A DNA stretch of 64,000 nucleotides from an uncultured Pirellulales bacterium (lineage in GTDB: Bacteria; Planctomycetota; Planctomycetia; Pirellulales; Thermoguttaceae). Shown in pieces: positions 9,246 to 17,920 of the stretch (position 1 is its first letter; the number at the start of each line of letters is the position of its first letter). The notes below the pieces were generated by a model, which made no database searches, was not told the origin of the DNA, and saw only the letters and a list, made by a program, of their open reading frames with translations. Location: NCBI GenBank assembly GCA_938015445.1, contig CALLPE010000011.1, positions 93,438-157,437 on the forward strand, given 5' to 3'. Position numbers and translations under genes: made by a program.

Positions 9246-11252
9246 ATGAATCGGGGTGGAGTCGCTTTTCGGGCATGTGCGCCAATATTCGCGATATGGA
9301 GCGTACTACTAGAAGGAAACGTCTGGGGCGAAGCGCTGCCGCCACCCGAAACGATCGCGCCCTCGGGCAGCTACCGCGTGGCGTGGCTAAAGCTCGAAAA
9401 TGGATGGGAAAAGGGCGCCGACGTCATGCTGTTCTTGGGCATTCGGTCGGGTAAGGCTACCACAGTGTGGTTTTGCGCTCCTGCGCGGAGCGATTGCCAT
9501 CGCATGTGGGCTGACCAGATCACCGTGGCATGTACTGGCGATACACTGAGCGGAGAAGTGAAGGGGCGCATGGTCAAAGTCTGGGCGCCCACGGCCCATG
9601 TGGGCCAGTACGTCTATACCCTTGATGCTAAGGTGAGCGAGGGAAAGCTTTTCGGCGCCTTCACGGTGCGGATCTCCCTGTTTGGCTCGAAGGAACAGAC
9701 CTTCAGCGGGGCGCTCTCTGGCGAGCTGATGAACGAGGATCGTTTGAAAAAGGATCATGCTTTTCCCTCGGGCAAGGACTGGCCTTGTTACTACGGTGAT
9801 GGATTCTCCTTCCGCGGCCCCGACTGCGGGGCGAAACTGATCGACGACTTGGCCGCCGCCAAGCCCCTGTGGAAAGCAGAGGAGCAGTTGCCATGTATGT
9901 GGGGCAAAGGCCCCGACCGCCGCTACAAGCGTCGCGCCTGCGTGGTCGGAGTGACCGGGGGCGCATCCAGTCCCGTGGTGGCTGGTGGATTGGCTTACGT
10001 TTTCTACTTTAAGCCCAGCGGCTCGCTGCCCACCGGCCAGAACTCCCCCACCGAAGCCCAGCTCCGCCAGGAGGCGGCCAACTTCACTCCAAGCTCTATT
10101 GGCCAGCAAGCATACGTCGACTGGCACCGCCTGCTGGCCGACGACGTCGTAGTCTGCATCGACGCTGTGTCGGGTAAGACCGTATGGAAGACCATCTTGA
10201 AAGAACGGGGCATCAACCATCAGACCCACAAGTGGCGCGGCTTCAACCCCGTGCCCTTGGTTGCCGACGGCGTCGTTTATGTCGTCAACTATGCCAACCG
10301 CGTTTATGCCCTCGACGCGAAGACAGGAAAGCTGCTTTGGGAAAACGGTCAGCGGGCATCAAACCGATTCACCGCTGCGGCGGTCGGGCCGGTCATGGCC
10401 GATGGCGTTCTTGTGGCCACGGTGGGAGAAACAGTAGGCCTTGACCCCAAAACCGGACAGGAGCTTTGGAAGGCTCCCGGCGGGAACTTGCTCGTCTGGC
10501 GCAGGGCAGGCAAGGAACGGGTGATCGCCCTTTGCGAAAACCGGTTCAAGGACGCTGCGGGGAAAAACGTGGCAAACATCCTTGTTGCCTGCATCGAGCC
10601 GAAAACGGGCCAGGTCCTGTGGAAGGCCGAGACGCCGCTGTGGAGCCCACGAGAAGTGGGGCCGATCATCGAAGGCGACTTCCTGGTGGGTTGCGAGGCA
10701 ACCAAGGCCGAGAAGCCGGGCGAGGCCGACTTTTCCAAGGACACACAGGTCCTGTGCTACCGGCTGAGGGAGGACGGCCTGGAGAAGCTGTGGGCGGTGC
10801 CTGCTCCTTTTCCGGCAGTGGACAAGTTGGCCCTTGCCATTGCTGGCGGGTGCGTCTACGTGTCCGGCTCCCAGGAAACCTTCTGCCTGAAGCTCGACAC
10901 GGGCGAGCAACTGGGCGTGGCTAAGGCAGGCGGGGCGCGCACGCAGACGATGTTTGCAGCCGACGGCCGCGTACTGATTCAGCCCGAGGGCCGTCACGGC
11001 GGCCAGTCATTTTTCATGCTTGATGGGGTAGCATTTGCCGGCAACCGGATTTCAAAGAGCTTCCGCCTGCTGCCTGCCAGTGCTAGCAGCGGCGAACTCA
11101 AGCACCCCGGTGCCGGCCAGTGGGTTCCGCCCCACGTGCCCGACACGGCCTATGCCAACCACCCGCTGGGATACCCTTTGGTGGATGGCCGCCTGTTCAT
11201 CCGCGGCCACGATGGCCTGTACTGCTATGACCTGCGCATGCCGGGGCCATGA
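9246..11252 (+). CDS. Secreted PQQ-type beta-propeller protein
   Basis: The 668-residue product starts with a positively charged and hydrophobic leader (FRACAPIFAIWSVLL) followed by a small-residue stretch, so export is likely. From about residue 300 several tryptophan-docking propeller blades are visible, each built around a phrase such as DAVSGKTVWKTI, ALDAKTGKLLWENG, DPKTGQELWKA and EPKTGQVLWKAE. These are shared by PQQ dehydrogenases and BamB-like proteins. No PQQ-dehydrogenase Cys-Cys pair is seen, so a structural or binding role is more likely. The N-terminal 200 residues are a separate, unrecognised domain. ATG has GAGGG upstream. It converges on the three-gene secreted cluster that follows. 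Confidence 0.8.
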   Translation: MNRGGVAFRACAPIFAIWSVLLEGNVWGEALPPPETIAPSGSYRVAWLKLENGWEKGADVMLFLGIRSGKATTVWFCAPARSDCHRMWADQITVACTGDTLSGEVKGRMVKVWAPTAHVGQYVYTLDAKVSEGKLFGAFTVRISLFGSKEQTFSGALSGELMNEDRLKKDHAFPSGKDWPCYYGDGFSFRGPDCGAKLIDDLAAAKPLWKAEEQLPCMWGKGPDRRYKRRACVVGVTGGASSPVVAGGLAYVFYFKPSGSLPTGQNSPTEAQLRQEAANFTPSSIGQQAYVDWHRLLADDVVVCIDAVSGKTVWKTILKERGINHQTHKWRGFNPVPLVADGVVYVVNYANRVYALDAKTGKLLWENGQRASNRFTAAAVGPVMADGVLVATVGETVGLDPKTGQELWKAPGGNLLVWRRAGKERVIALCENRFKDAAGKNVANILVACIEPKTGQVLWKAETPLWSPREVGPIIEGDFLVGCEATKAEKPGEADFSKDTQVLCYRLREDGLEKLWAVPAPFPAVDKLALAIAGGCVYVSGSQETFCLKLDTGEQLGVAKAGGARTQTMFAADGRVLIQPEGRHGGQSFFMLDGVAFAGNRISKSFRLLPASASSGELKHPGAGQWVPPHVPDTAYANHPLGYPLVDGRLFIRGHDGLYCYDLRMPGP

Positions 11253-11325
11253 TGCTGCGTCATGACACGCTGGCCAGTCTATTCGTCCGCTGAAACCACT
11301 CTTCCGCTGAGATTATCACCCGAAA

Positions 11326-13989
11326 TTATTGCCTGGCCGGGGCGGGGCGCCGGGCACGCTGGCGGACAAGCCAGTCGGGAATCTCGCCGAAGGGGTAACC
11401 GGCGTCGGGTACGAACAAACCGATGTCCCCCTGCCAGCGGTCCGGGTCGATCTGGTTGCTCGTCAGCGACAGGACCACTTTACCGTTGCGCTTGACGGTC
11501 ACATCGTCGCCGAAGCGGACCTCATCGTCAGCCAACTGCACACCGCCCGGGATGGCCACCACGGCCGGAGCTTCGCCAGGATACAGCACTGTGATAAATT
11601 GGCCTTGCTCTCCGCGGATGGTCAGGCGCGCGCCCTGGGTGGACTCCCTGCCGCCGTTGTCGTGGCTCCAAGGGAACGACTGGAATTCGAACTTGGCCGG
11701 TTCCGCACAGAACAGGGTGAGCTTGCCGAAGTCGATTCGCGGGCCGTGTTGGCTCATAGTGTCGGCCAGCACGTGCAGGCAATACGTTGCCGACAGCGGC
11801 TCGGAGGCCCAGAACTGATCCCGGATGACGAAGTAGTCCTGCAACCCGCCTTTGACGAACACTATGGTGCGGCGGTAGACCAGCGGCTTGGCGAAACGGT
11901 GCTGGGGGTACTCCTGGTGCCAGATTTCGGGCGGCAGCCTCTCGACCTGGCGCAAACGTTCCGATTCCACCTGGCCGATTGCAATGTCGGCTACGGCTGA
12001 GGTCTTGAAGGCGATCAGACGTTCGTAGCCGTCCATGTTGGCGTAGGGAAACTTGTCGGTGTGGAAGGCCAAGCGGTTGTGCATGTGTTCCTGGCCGGCG
12101 CGCGGGTGGTAAGAGCAGTGGTGGTCCACCACTAACGGCTTACCCAACGCGCAGTAGTGAAAAGCGAGCTGGTCGCCGTGGTAGTGGCCGCGATTAGGGC
12201 CAGCCTTGAAGGCCAGATACGTCTCCCGCTCGGTGCCGGGTTGGCTGGTGAAGATGACGCCGAAGCCGGGCAGCTCCTCGGTGGCGAACTTGCGCACCTC
12301 GTCAGCCGGCACGTCCACTACGGCTGGCCCGTCGTCCTTGGTCGGATGGGTATCGCCAATGGGAAGCATACGGCGGCGCGGGAAATCGGGCTGGCTGATG
12401 CGCTTCAGGAAGTATTGGGCGGCCTTGTAGCGGTCCCAAGTGGTAGGGTCGAAGCCCAGATGCTCGCGGCACACCTTCCCAAGCTCACCCCAGTTGCGCA
12501 GCGCGTAGGCCAAGTAGCCCGGACACTCCTGGCCAGCACCGCCGGGAAGGGTAACCGAGTGGAACATGTCTTCCTTCAGCTTGGCCTCGGCTGCGCGGCG
12601 CAGGGAGTCGAAGTGCGGGCAGGCTTTGAGCTGGGAGGTTAGCGCAATGGGCACACGCATGAAATCGGTGAAGAAGTTCGGGTTTTCCGGGCTCCAATAG
12701 TTCCAGTATGAGCCATAGGCGTCGGGATGCATCATCACTTGCACACGGGTGAAGGTAGAGAAGTCGCCCGGCTTACCGGCATCGGCGATGGCCCGCCTGC
12801 CGGCGCCACGGATGCCACTGGTGGGGTTCATCTGGCTGCTGTCATAAAAGTTCATCCCGGCAAATACGCCTTTCTGGCCAGGCCAGTCGAGGAGAAACTC
12901 GTGATTTAGCTTGTCCAGCTTCTCCCAGGCGTACCGTGCCACATAGGTTGTGTCGGCCGGGCCGAGGGTTGGGGCGAAAAGCCACCACAGGCGCTGCCCC
13001 TTCCAGGTCGGACAACGAAAACCAGCATATTCGCCGCTCGCTTTAACCACGACCTGAATGCTGTTGTTGTGCGGCCATACCCATTGGCTGGCACGGACTA
13101 CGACCGCGCCAAGGTAGCCCGTGCCGTCGGTGGCGGCAAACGCCCAGCCGTCCTTGAAGTGCTGGTTCCAGCGAGGAAGAAGGTTGATAAACAGGTCGGG
13201 GCGTTGATAGGGGAGGCCGCCGGGTACCAGCAGTCGGTTTGGCTCGAGCTGGCCTTTAACCAGGCCCGAGCCAGCCCCCATGCCAAATGGCTTCGAGATG
13301 CCCTGCCTGGGCACCCAGCCCTTCGAGGCGTCCAGCTCCCAATAGTCGTTGCGGCCCATCTCATGGCGCTCGAAAAGCTCGACGTGATTCCAGCCAGGAC
13401 CGAGCGTGATGTCGACCTCGGCGAAGGCGGGCGTGCTGCCGTCGATGCCAACTTGGCCTTCCCAGTCGTAACGGAGGCGGACCTTCCCAAATAGCGTTCC
13501 ATCCCCGATTAGCTTGGCCGAGAAGCTTTTCAGCGCGCGGGAAGTCGTCCAGGAACTCGCCCCAACCCATTTACCGCCCAGCTTGATAGCGGCGATCGGG
13601 CCCGCAATGGCGCCAACGCCACCATCCACTTGCGCCGGCACCTTCACCGCCACCAAGCCATTGTCGAGCAAATAGTGGTGGCCTTCGTTGCGGACCGTGA
13701 CCCGCGGAGCGAAGGACTTTGGCTTGCCAGCGATTAGCTGGTAGTTGTGCGATGCGCCCGCTGCGAAGCTGGAGCACACCCACACCCACTCCTTGTCGCC
13801 AATCCGCTCGACCTGGTACGGAACTTCCGTCCCATCCTGTTCGACAATGAACGAGCCGGCGGGTCCTGGGGCGAGGCGCCTCAGCCGCACCAGTTCCTCC
13901 TCGTAGGCCCGCTTGGTGGGATTGACCAGCGTGGTTTCCGCGGCAGAGGCCACCGAGACAATCGCAAGAAACAGTTCCAGGGCGCTCAT
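11326..13989 (-). CDS. Secreted lyase-like protein, heparinase II/III-like C-terminal part
   Basis: The 887-residue protein opens with a short export signal (ELFLAIVSVASAAET). The N-terminal half has phrases typical of large beta-sandwich glycan lyases (HHYLLDNGLVAVKVP; GPGWNHVELFERHE). The centre is helical. In the C-terminal third, RGHYHGDQLAFHYCALGK followed by PLVVDHHCSYHP resembles the His/Asp-containing active strand of heparinase II/III families, followed by a beta-sandwich. Uronic-acid-containing or rhamnogalacturonan-type glycans are plausible substrates, but this is inference. Its ATG overlaps the stop of the upstream propeller gene by four bases (ATGA), so the two are translationally coupled. 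Confidence 0.6.
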   Translation of the reverse strand: MSALELFLAIVSVASAAETTLVNPTKRAYEEELVRLRRLAPGPAGSFIVEQDGTEVPYQVERIGDKEWVWVCSSFAAGASHNYQLIAGKPKSFAPRVTVRNEGHHYLLDNGLVAVKVPAQVDGGVGAIAGPIAAIKLGGKWVGASSWTTSRALKSFSAKLIGDGTLFGKVRLRYDWEGQVGIDGSTPAFAEVDITLGPGWNHVELFERHEMGRNDYWELDASKGWVPRQGISKPFGMGAGSGLVKGQLEPNRLLVPGGLPYQRPDLFINLLPRWNQHFKDGWAFAATDGTGYLGAVVVRASQWVWPHNNSIQVVVKASGEYAGFRCPTWKGQRLWWLFAPTLGPADTTYVARYAWEKLDKLNHEFLLDWPGQKGVFAGMNFYDSSQMNPTSGIRGAGRRAIADAGKPGDFSTFTRVQVMMHPDAYGSYWNYWSPENPNFFTDFMRVPIALTSQLKACPHFDSLRRAAEAKLKEDMFHSVTLPGGAGQECPGYLAYALRNWGELGKVCREHLGFDPTTWDRYKAAQYFLKRISQPDFPRRRMLPIGDTHPTKDDGPAVVDVPADEVRKFATEELPGFGVIFTSQPGTERETYLAFKAGPNRGHYHGDQLAFHYCALGKPLVVDHHCSYHPRAGQEHMHNRLAFHTDKFPYANMDGYERLIAFKTSAVADIAIGQVESERLRQVERLPPEIWHQEYPQHRFAKPLVYRRTIVFVKGGLQDYFVIRDQFWASEPLSATYCLHVLADTMSQHGPRIDFGKLTLFCAEPAKFEFQSFPWSHDNGGRESTQGARLTIRGEQGQFITVLYPGEAPAVVAIPGGVQLADDEVRFGDDVTVKRNGKVVLSLTSNQIDPDRWQGDIGLFVPDAGYPFGEIPDWLVRQRARRPAPARQ

Positions 13990-15707
13990 TTCTGCTGAGG
14001 AACAAAGTCGACGATCAGAAGATATCCGTCGCTCTTGCCCGGCGATTTTTCCAGCAGCGCGTCTTTGACCAACGGGCCAGGCTGTTCGGCACGCGCTGCG
14101 ATGGCGTAGCGCTGGGGAGCGATTTTGGTGATCTCGAAAGGCACAATGCCCGGAATCAGCGTGCCGAAGCGTAGCTCGAAGTCGGGGTCGTAAACCCGGA
14201 GGAAAGCGATGGGGTTCTCGACGGGGCTATCTTTGGCCCAGGCGTCTTCGGTGACCTCGAACGGCCCGTTGCAGCGGCCCAGCGCCAAGACTTGACCGCC
14301 GGGAAGTGGGGCCAGGTCCACCACCCACCCCCAAGGCCCAATGCGTGCCCCGCCAAGCCCGTGACGGCTCTGGCCATCCACCCGGTGCACGTGACCCCAC
14401 CAATGGACCAATTTGACGGGAAAGCTCTTGCCCTTGATTGGCGCCTCGAACCGCGAGCCGTCGGCCAACGGGCTCATCCCCATCACAGTGTTCCCGCCAT
14501 CGGCCAGCAGGGCGACAAGAAGATTCCCCTCGTCCTCGGGCGCAACGGTGACCACGGCGGTATCGGCCACGGTGCCGCCCATGCGGTTGCCGCCGCCCGA
14601 GAGCGGATTGTATTCGTACGCCTTCCAAATTACTTCGCCGTTGTGGGAATCGAGCTTGTAAAGGTAAGGCGACCACCAAGGCTCCTTGCTGGTGGCCGAG
14701 GCCGACCAGCCGCACAGCAGTATGTTGTCGTCCTTGTCCAGCCGCAGCCTGTGAGTACGTGGATTGCTGTAGTGCGGCAGCGGCCAACCGTCCTTCACTT
14801 CCTTGGCCACCTCGGGCTCAACAGGGGGCGTGTAAATGGCCTTCTTCCACGCGCGACTGGTCAGATCGGACGAAAGGCGGCTCACGTAGTCGCAGCAGTC
14901 GTAAAACAGCAGCCGTTCGGCCAGCTTCTCGTCGCCACCGGCTAACTCCTTGTCTTTTTCGGTGGGCAGCCGGAAGTAACCGCCATCGTGGAGCACCAGC
15001 AGATCGCCCGACTTGAGCGGCGCTAGCGCGGTGGGTTGCCAGAAGAACTCGCGCCAGTTGCCTTCGAGCTTCTTGCGGAAGTTGGTCACGCGCACTTTAT
15101 CCCACACCTGTTGCCAGCCTTCGAGATAGGTGCCGGCTTGCAGTTTCTGGAGGTCGGGCGACAGCTTCAGAACGCACGGGGCGCCGTAGCGGCCCAGCCC
15201 CGGACGACCGCCGATCTTGTCCACCTTCCCGGCCGCTTTGTCCGCGGCAATCTGCTCCATCTGTTTGACCAGCGGGTAGCGGCGAATCAGCCCTGGGCAG
15301 TCCTTCAGCACCGACTCCAGGGCCTCCGATGCGTAACCGCCCACGTAAACCGCCTGACCAGTCGTCGAGACAGTTGTCAGCAGCACTACACCCTGGGCGA
15401 ACTGCGCGTAGTGCAGAAGCTTCCGGCCATCGGCCGACAGATGGGCAACGAACCCGAAGCCGCATCGCGGTTCTGCGGGCGCTTGGCCGAAGACAGCGGG
15501 AAGCACGTTGCCGGGCAGATGCGCAGCGGCAGCTCCTGTGTTGCCGACCACGTACAGTGTGCCGTCCGGCGCAGCGACAACGCTCTGGAGATCGTCCTCC
15601 TCGGCCGTGCCCCAATACGTTGCCGTGACGATCTCCACCGGAGGCTTGCCCAGAAGCGGCGACGCCCATAAGGCCGCCAAAGCTAACGCAACAACACAGC
15701 GACGCAT
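13986..15707 (-). CDS. Secreted SBBP-type beta-propeller protein
   Basis: From ATG 15707 (AAGGGC nine bases upstream) the protein has a clear signal peptide: MRRCVVALALAALWASPLLG. The mature part begins with ATYWGTAEEDDLQSVVAAPD and GTLYVVGNTGA, the pattern of SBBP repeats that build bacterial secreted propellers, and similar phrases recur (VYVGGYASEA; NILLCGWSASA; VLALGRCNGPF). No catalytic motif is recognised. Its last four bases overlap the start of the lyase-like gene, and a hydrolase gene lies about 100 bases upstream, so the three probably form one operon for an extracellular process. Confidence 0.7.
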   Translation of the reverse strand: MRRCVVALALAALWASPLLGKPPVEIVTATYWGTAEEDDLQSVVAAPDGTLYVVGNTGAAAAHLPGNVLPAVFGQAPAEPRCGFGFVAHLSADGRKLLHYAQFAQGVVLLTTVSTTGQAVYVGGYASEALESVLKDCPGLIRRYPLVKQMEQIAADKAAGKVDKIGGRPGLGRYGAPCVLKLSPDLQKLQAGTYLEGWQQVWDKVRVTNFRKKLEGNWREFFWQPTALAPLKSGDLLVLHDGGYFRLPTEKDKELAGGDEKLAERLLFYDCCDYVSRLSSDLTSRAWKKAIYTPPVEPEVAKEVKDGWPLPHYSNPRTHRLRLDKDDNILLCGWSASATSKEPWWSPYLYKLDSHNGEVIWKAYEYNPLSGGGNRMGGTVADTAVVTVAPEDEGNLLVALLADGGNTVMGMSPLADGSRFEAPIKGKSFPVKLVHWWGHVHRVDGQSRHGLGGARIGPWGWVVDLAPLPGGQVLALGRCNGPFEVTEDAWAKDSPVENPIAFLRVYDPDFELRFGTLIPGIVPFEITKIAPQRYAIAARAEQPGPLVKDALLEKSPGKSDGYLLIVDFVPQQK

Positions 15708-15807
15708 AGTACTGCCCTTACACTTCAAGTCTTAGGATGCGAAATCTGCGCGCCGGGCGCATCTTGCACAGTGGTTGTTCACTATTGGGTTGCGGGCGCG
15801 GCCCGCG

Positions 15808-17409
15808 TTAACGCTCGATCACTCGAAACACCTGCGACACTGGTGTAGCCGGCGAGACCGTTGGGCTTACCCGTCGGCCGATCTGGTATGCCGTCACCTT
15901 GCACTCGATAGGAAACTGGGCGTTGGCAGGAAGCTCCGAAATGGCGAGCTTCCCATCCTGTACCACCACTGGCCCATACTCTACTTCGTAGTATATGGGC
16001 AGGCCAGAGCTGGCCTTGGCCCGCAAGGCCACCGGCCCACTGTTGGCGGAAAGGTCGCCGATGGCAGGAAACTCGATGGTCTGTGCAGTGCCCTTGAATT
16101 GCGGGAAAGTGATGCTTCCCCACCGGTTCGTGGCACGATACTGCTCGTCGCCCAGGCTCACCGCTGCGATGTTCGCCGTCTTCACAGGGCGCAGCAGCCT
16201 AAAGGTCTCCGGCCCAGTTTGCTCGACGGGCTCGCTGATCTTGCTGCGGTAGATTATCGGCTTGCCGGAATGCCCGATCTTGGCGCCAGCCAGCTTTCCG
16301 CCGTAGCTGTCGGGCATGGTATCCAGAAACTCGGCGTGCGCGCGAAACGTCCAACCGTCGCCCTCGTCGAGCCACGAGCATACGGGGATCGAAATGCATT
16401 GATGCTTGCCCAGACTGGCATGGTGCTGCGCGTTGGCCTTGGCAATATCCTCGTCGAAGTGCCACATGGCCTTGAACCTGTCGCCGGTGTAATCCTTGTA
16501 TGCGGCCGGGGAATGACTAGGGTTGTAAAGATCGAAGTCGCTCAGCCAGCCGTCTTCCAACTTGAGCGGCACACAGGGTACCTCGTCTTCGCCTGCCGGT
16601 AGCTCGGCGGGGATACGGTACTTGGCCGCCTTGCGGATCACCAGCGCCGCATATTGCGAAAGCTCGGGCGAGCCGTGGAAGTGGTCCCCGCCAAGGTCCA
16701 GCCACAGCGACATCAGGTGGTTCGGGTCTCTGTGCTTGAACCGCCAAATGTCCTCGCGGACGAAAAGCCACTGCGTCTCGCGGCCGAACTCAGGCCGGAT
16801 ACCGCCCTCCGGCCCAAAACTCTCGAACTGGCCGTTGATGGCCACCAGGGGCACACCTGCTAGGGATCCGCCGGGCGGTAAGTGTTCTTTCTGATGGAAA
16901 TTGCCGCTCTTGATGTGAAGCACGCACGCTACCCGCTGCGGCCAGCGGTAGGCTACGTTGCGGGCAAAAATGCCGGCCGTAGAATGCCCCATCGTGATCC
17001 AGGGTACGCGCCGCAGCTCCGGGTGGCCGCTCCGCCGCGCCAAGTCGTCGAACGCCTTGAGCCACCGCTGGGCATCGCTACTCCCCTGCTGCCAATAGTG
17101 GAACACGCCGGAGATATGGGGCACGAAATAGACAATCCCTAATCCACATTCTGCACAAGCTTTCCGCACCTCTGGGTCTAGTGCAATCTCCAGCTCGATC
17201 CCCAATTGTCCCCCCACAAGTAAACCCCGAATGACCTTCGCTTCCGGCGGGAGCCAGAGCAATACCCTGCCCGGCTGGGCCTGGCTGTCCTTAGCTGCCC
17301 TGCCTGTCTCGAAGGGGACATAGTACTGCCACCGTGCGCCTGCTACCGTGCCCGGATCAGCAGACACCATTAACCCCACGATCGCCAAAACTATCCACCC
17401 AGATCTCAT
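15808..17409 (-). CDS. Secreted alpha/beta-hydrolase with C-terminal beta-sandwich
   Basis: From ATG 17409 the protein begins with a signal peptide (SGWIVLAIVGLMVSADPGTVAG). The hydrolase core shows the nucleophile elbow ITMGHSTAGIFARN with the catalytic Ser, and a plausible late His in LGGDHFHGSPE. The last 100 residues (GPVALRAKASSGLPIYYEVE and onward) match an Ig-like sandwich often found at the end of planctomycete extracellular proteins. An esterase acting on decorated glycans would suit its place upstream of the propeller and lyase-like genes; the substrate is not shown. The frame is open to 17442 but the signal peptide favours 17409. Confidence 0.7.
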   Translation of the reverse strand: MRSGWIVLAIVGLMVSADPGTVAGARWQYYVPFETGRAAKDSQAQPGRVLLWLPPEAKVIRGLLVGGQLGIELEIALDPEVRKACAECGLGIVYFVPHISGVFHYWQQGSSDAQRWLKAFDDLARRSGHPELRRVPWITMGHSTAGIFARNVAYRWPQRVACVLHIKSGNFHQKEHLPPGGSLAGVPLVAINGQFESFGPEGGIRPEFGRETQWLFVREDIWRFKHRDPNHLMSLWLDLGGDHFHGSPELSQYAALVIRKAAKYRIPAELPAGEDEVPCVPLKLEDGWLSDFDLYNPSHSPAAYKDYTGDRFKAMWHFDEDIAKANAQHHASLGKHQCISIPVCSWLDEGDGWTFRAHAEFLDTMPDSYGGKLAGAKIGHSGKPIIYRSKISEPVEQTGPETFRLLRPVKTANIAAVSLGDEQYRATNRWGSITFPQFKGTAQTIEFPAIGDLSANSGPVALRAKASSGLPIYYEVEYGPVVVQDGKLAISELPANAQFPIECKVTAYQIGRRVSPTVSPATPVSQVFRVIER

Positions 17410-17532
17410 GGCAGACTCAGCTATACTGAAGCAACGTACCACGAAGTCCCTGTCGCAATTCCTGCCCGGACTGTCGCACAGGGCGCTTTTCGCCAGGGCC
17501 TGACCGTTAACAGTCTAAGAGGCTCTTACAAT

Positions 17533-17626
17533 AAAAGGCTCTAACAAACCGACCTCCTGTGGCACTCTGTGCCCAAGAAAGAGGGCAGTTCAACCTTTTG
17601 GGTTTTGTTTGCCGTTAGAGCCTTTT
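17533..17626 (+). repeat. Dispersed intergenic element, copy A
   Basis: A 94-bp segment bounded by a perfect 13-bp inverted repeat: AAAAGGCTCTAAC (17533-17545) and GTTAGAGCCTTTT (17614-17626). The interior includes CTAACAAACCGACC and GGGTTTTGTTTG, which align with three other copies in this window (35432-35523, 45818-45908, 57380-57469). It carries no reading frame of note. Here it sits between mqnE and the hydrolase gene. Confidence 0.75.
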
Positions 17627-17858
17627 GCAGACTTCCTGGTCGGTAGGCTGCCGACATGTCCGGCAGTGCGGGGATGATTCGGGTTACCGATTTGGATTAC
17701 AGTTCACCACGGCTTTCGATAGTTTACCATGGCCACCGATTTACATGCCATCCAGCCGGCAATGGCTTCGTGATTCAGGTTGTAGCTCACGACAGCCATC
17801 CGGATACATAACTGGCTAAGCCAGCCGTGCCCCCCTGCTGCGGGCGAAACAATCGCAA

Positions 17859-17920
17859 CGAACAGTTCCAAGGCGCGCATTTCCCCTAACGAACAGTTCC
17901 AGGGCGATCATTTCTGCTGG
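17859..17920. repeat. 31-bp tandem duplication related to the 13.97-kb gene junction
   Basis: CGAACAGTTCCARGGCG with the following NNCATTTC occurs at 17859 and again at 17890. The same stretch, CAGTTCCAGGGCGCTCATTT, is found at about 13975-13994 where the propeller gene ends and the lyase-like gene begins. The second copy also shares the next bases TTCTGCTG. The mqnE stop codon (17886-17888) falls inside the duplication. Confidence 0.8.
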
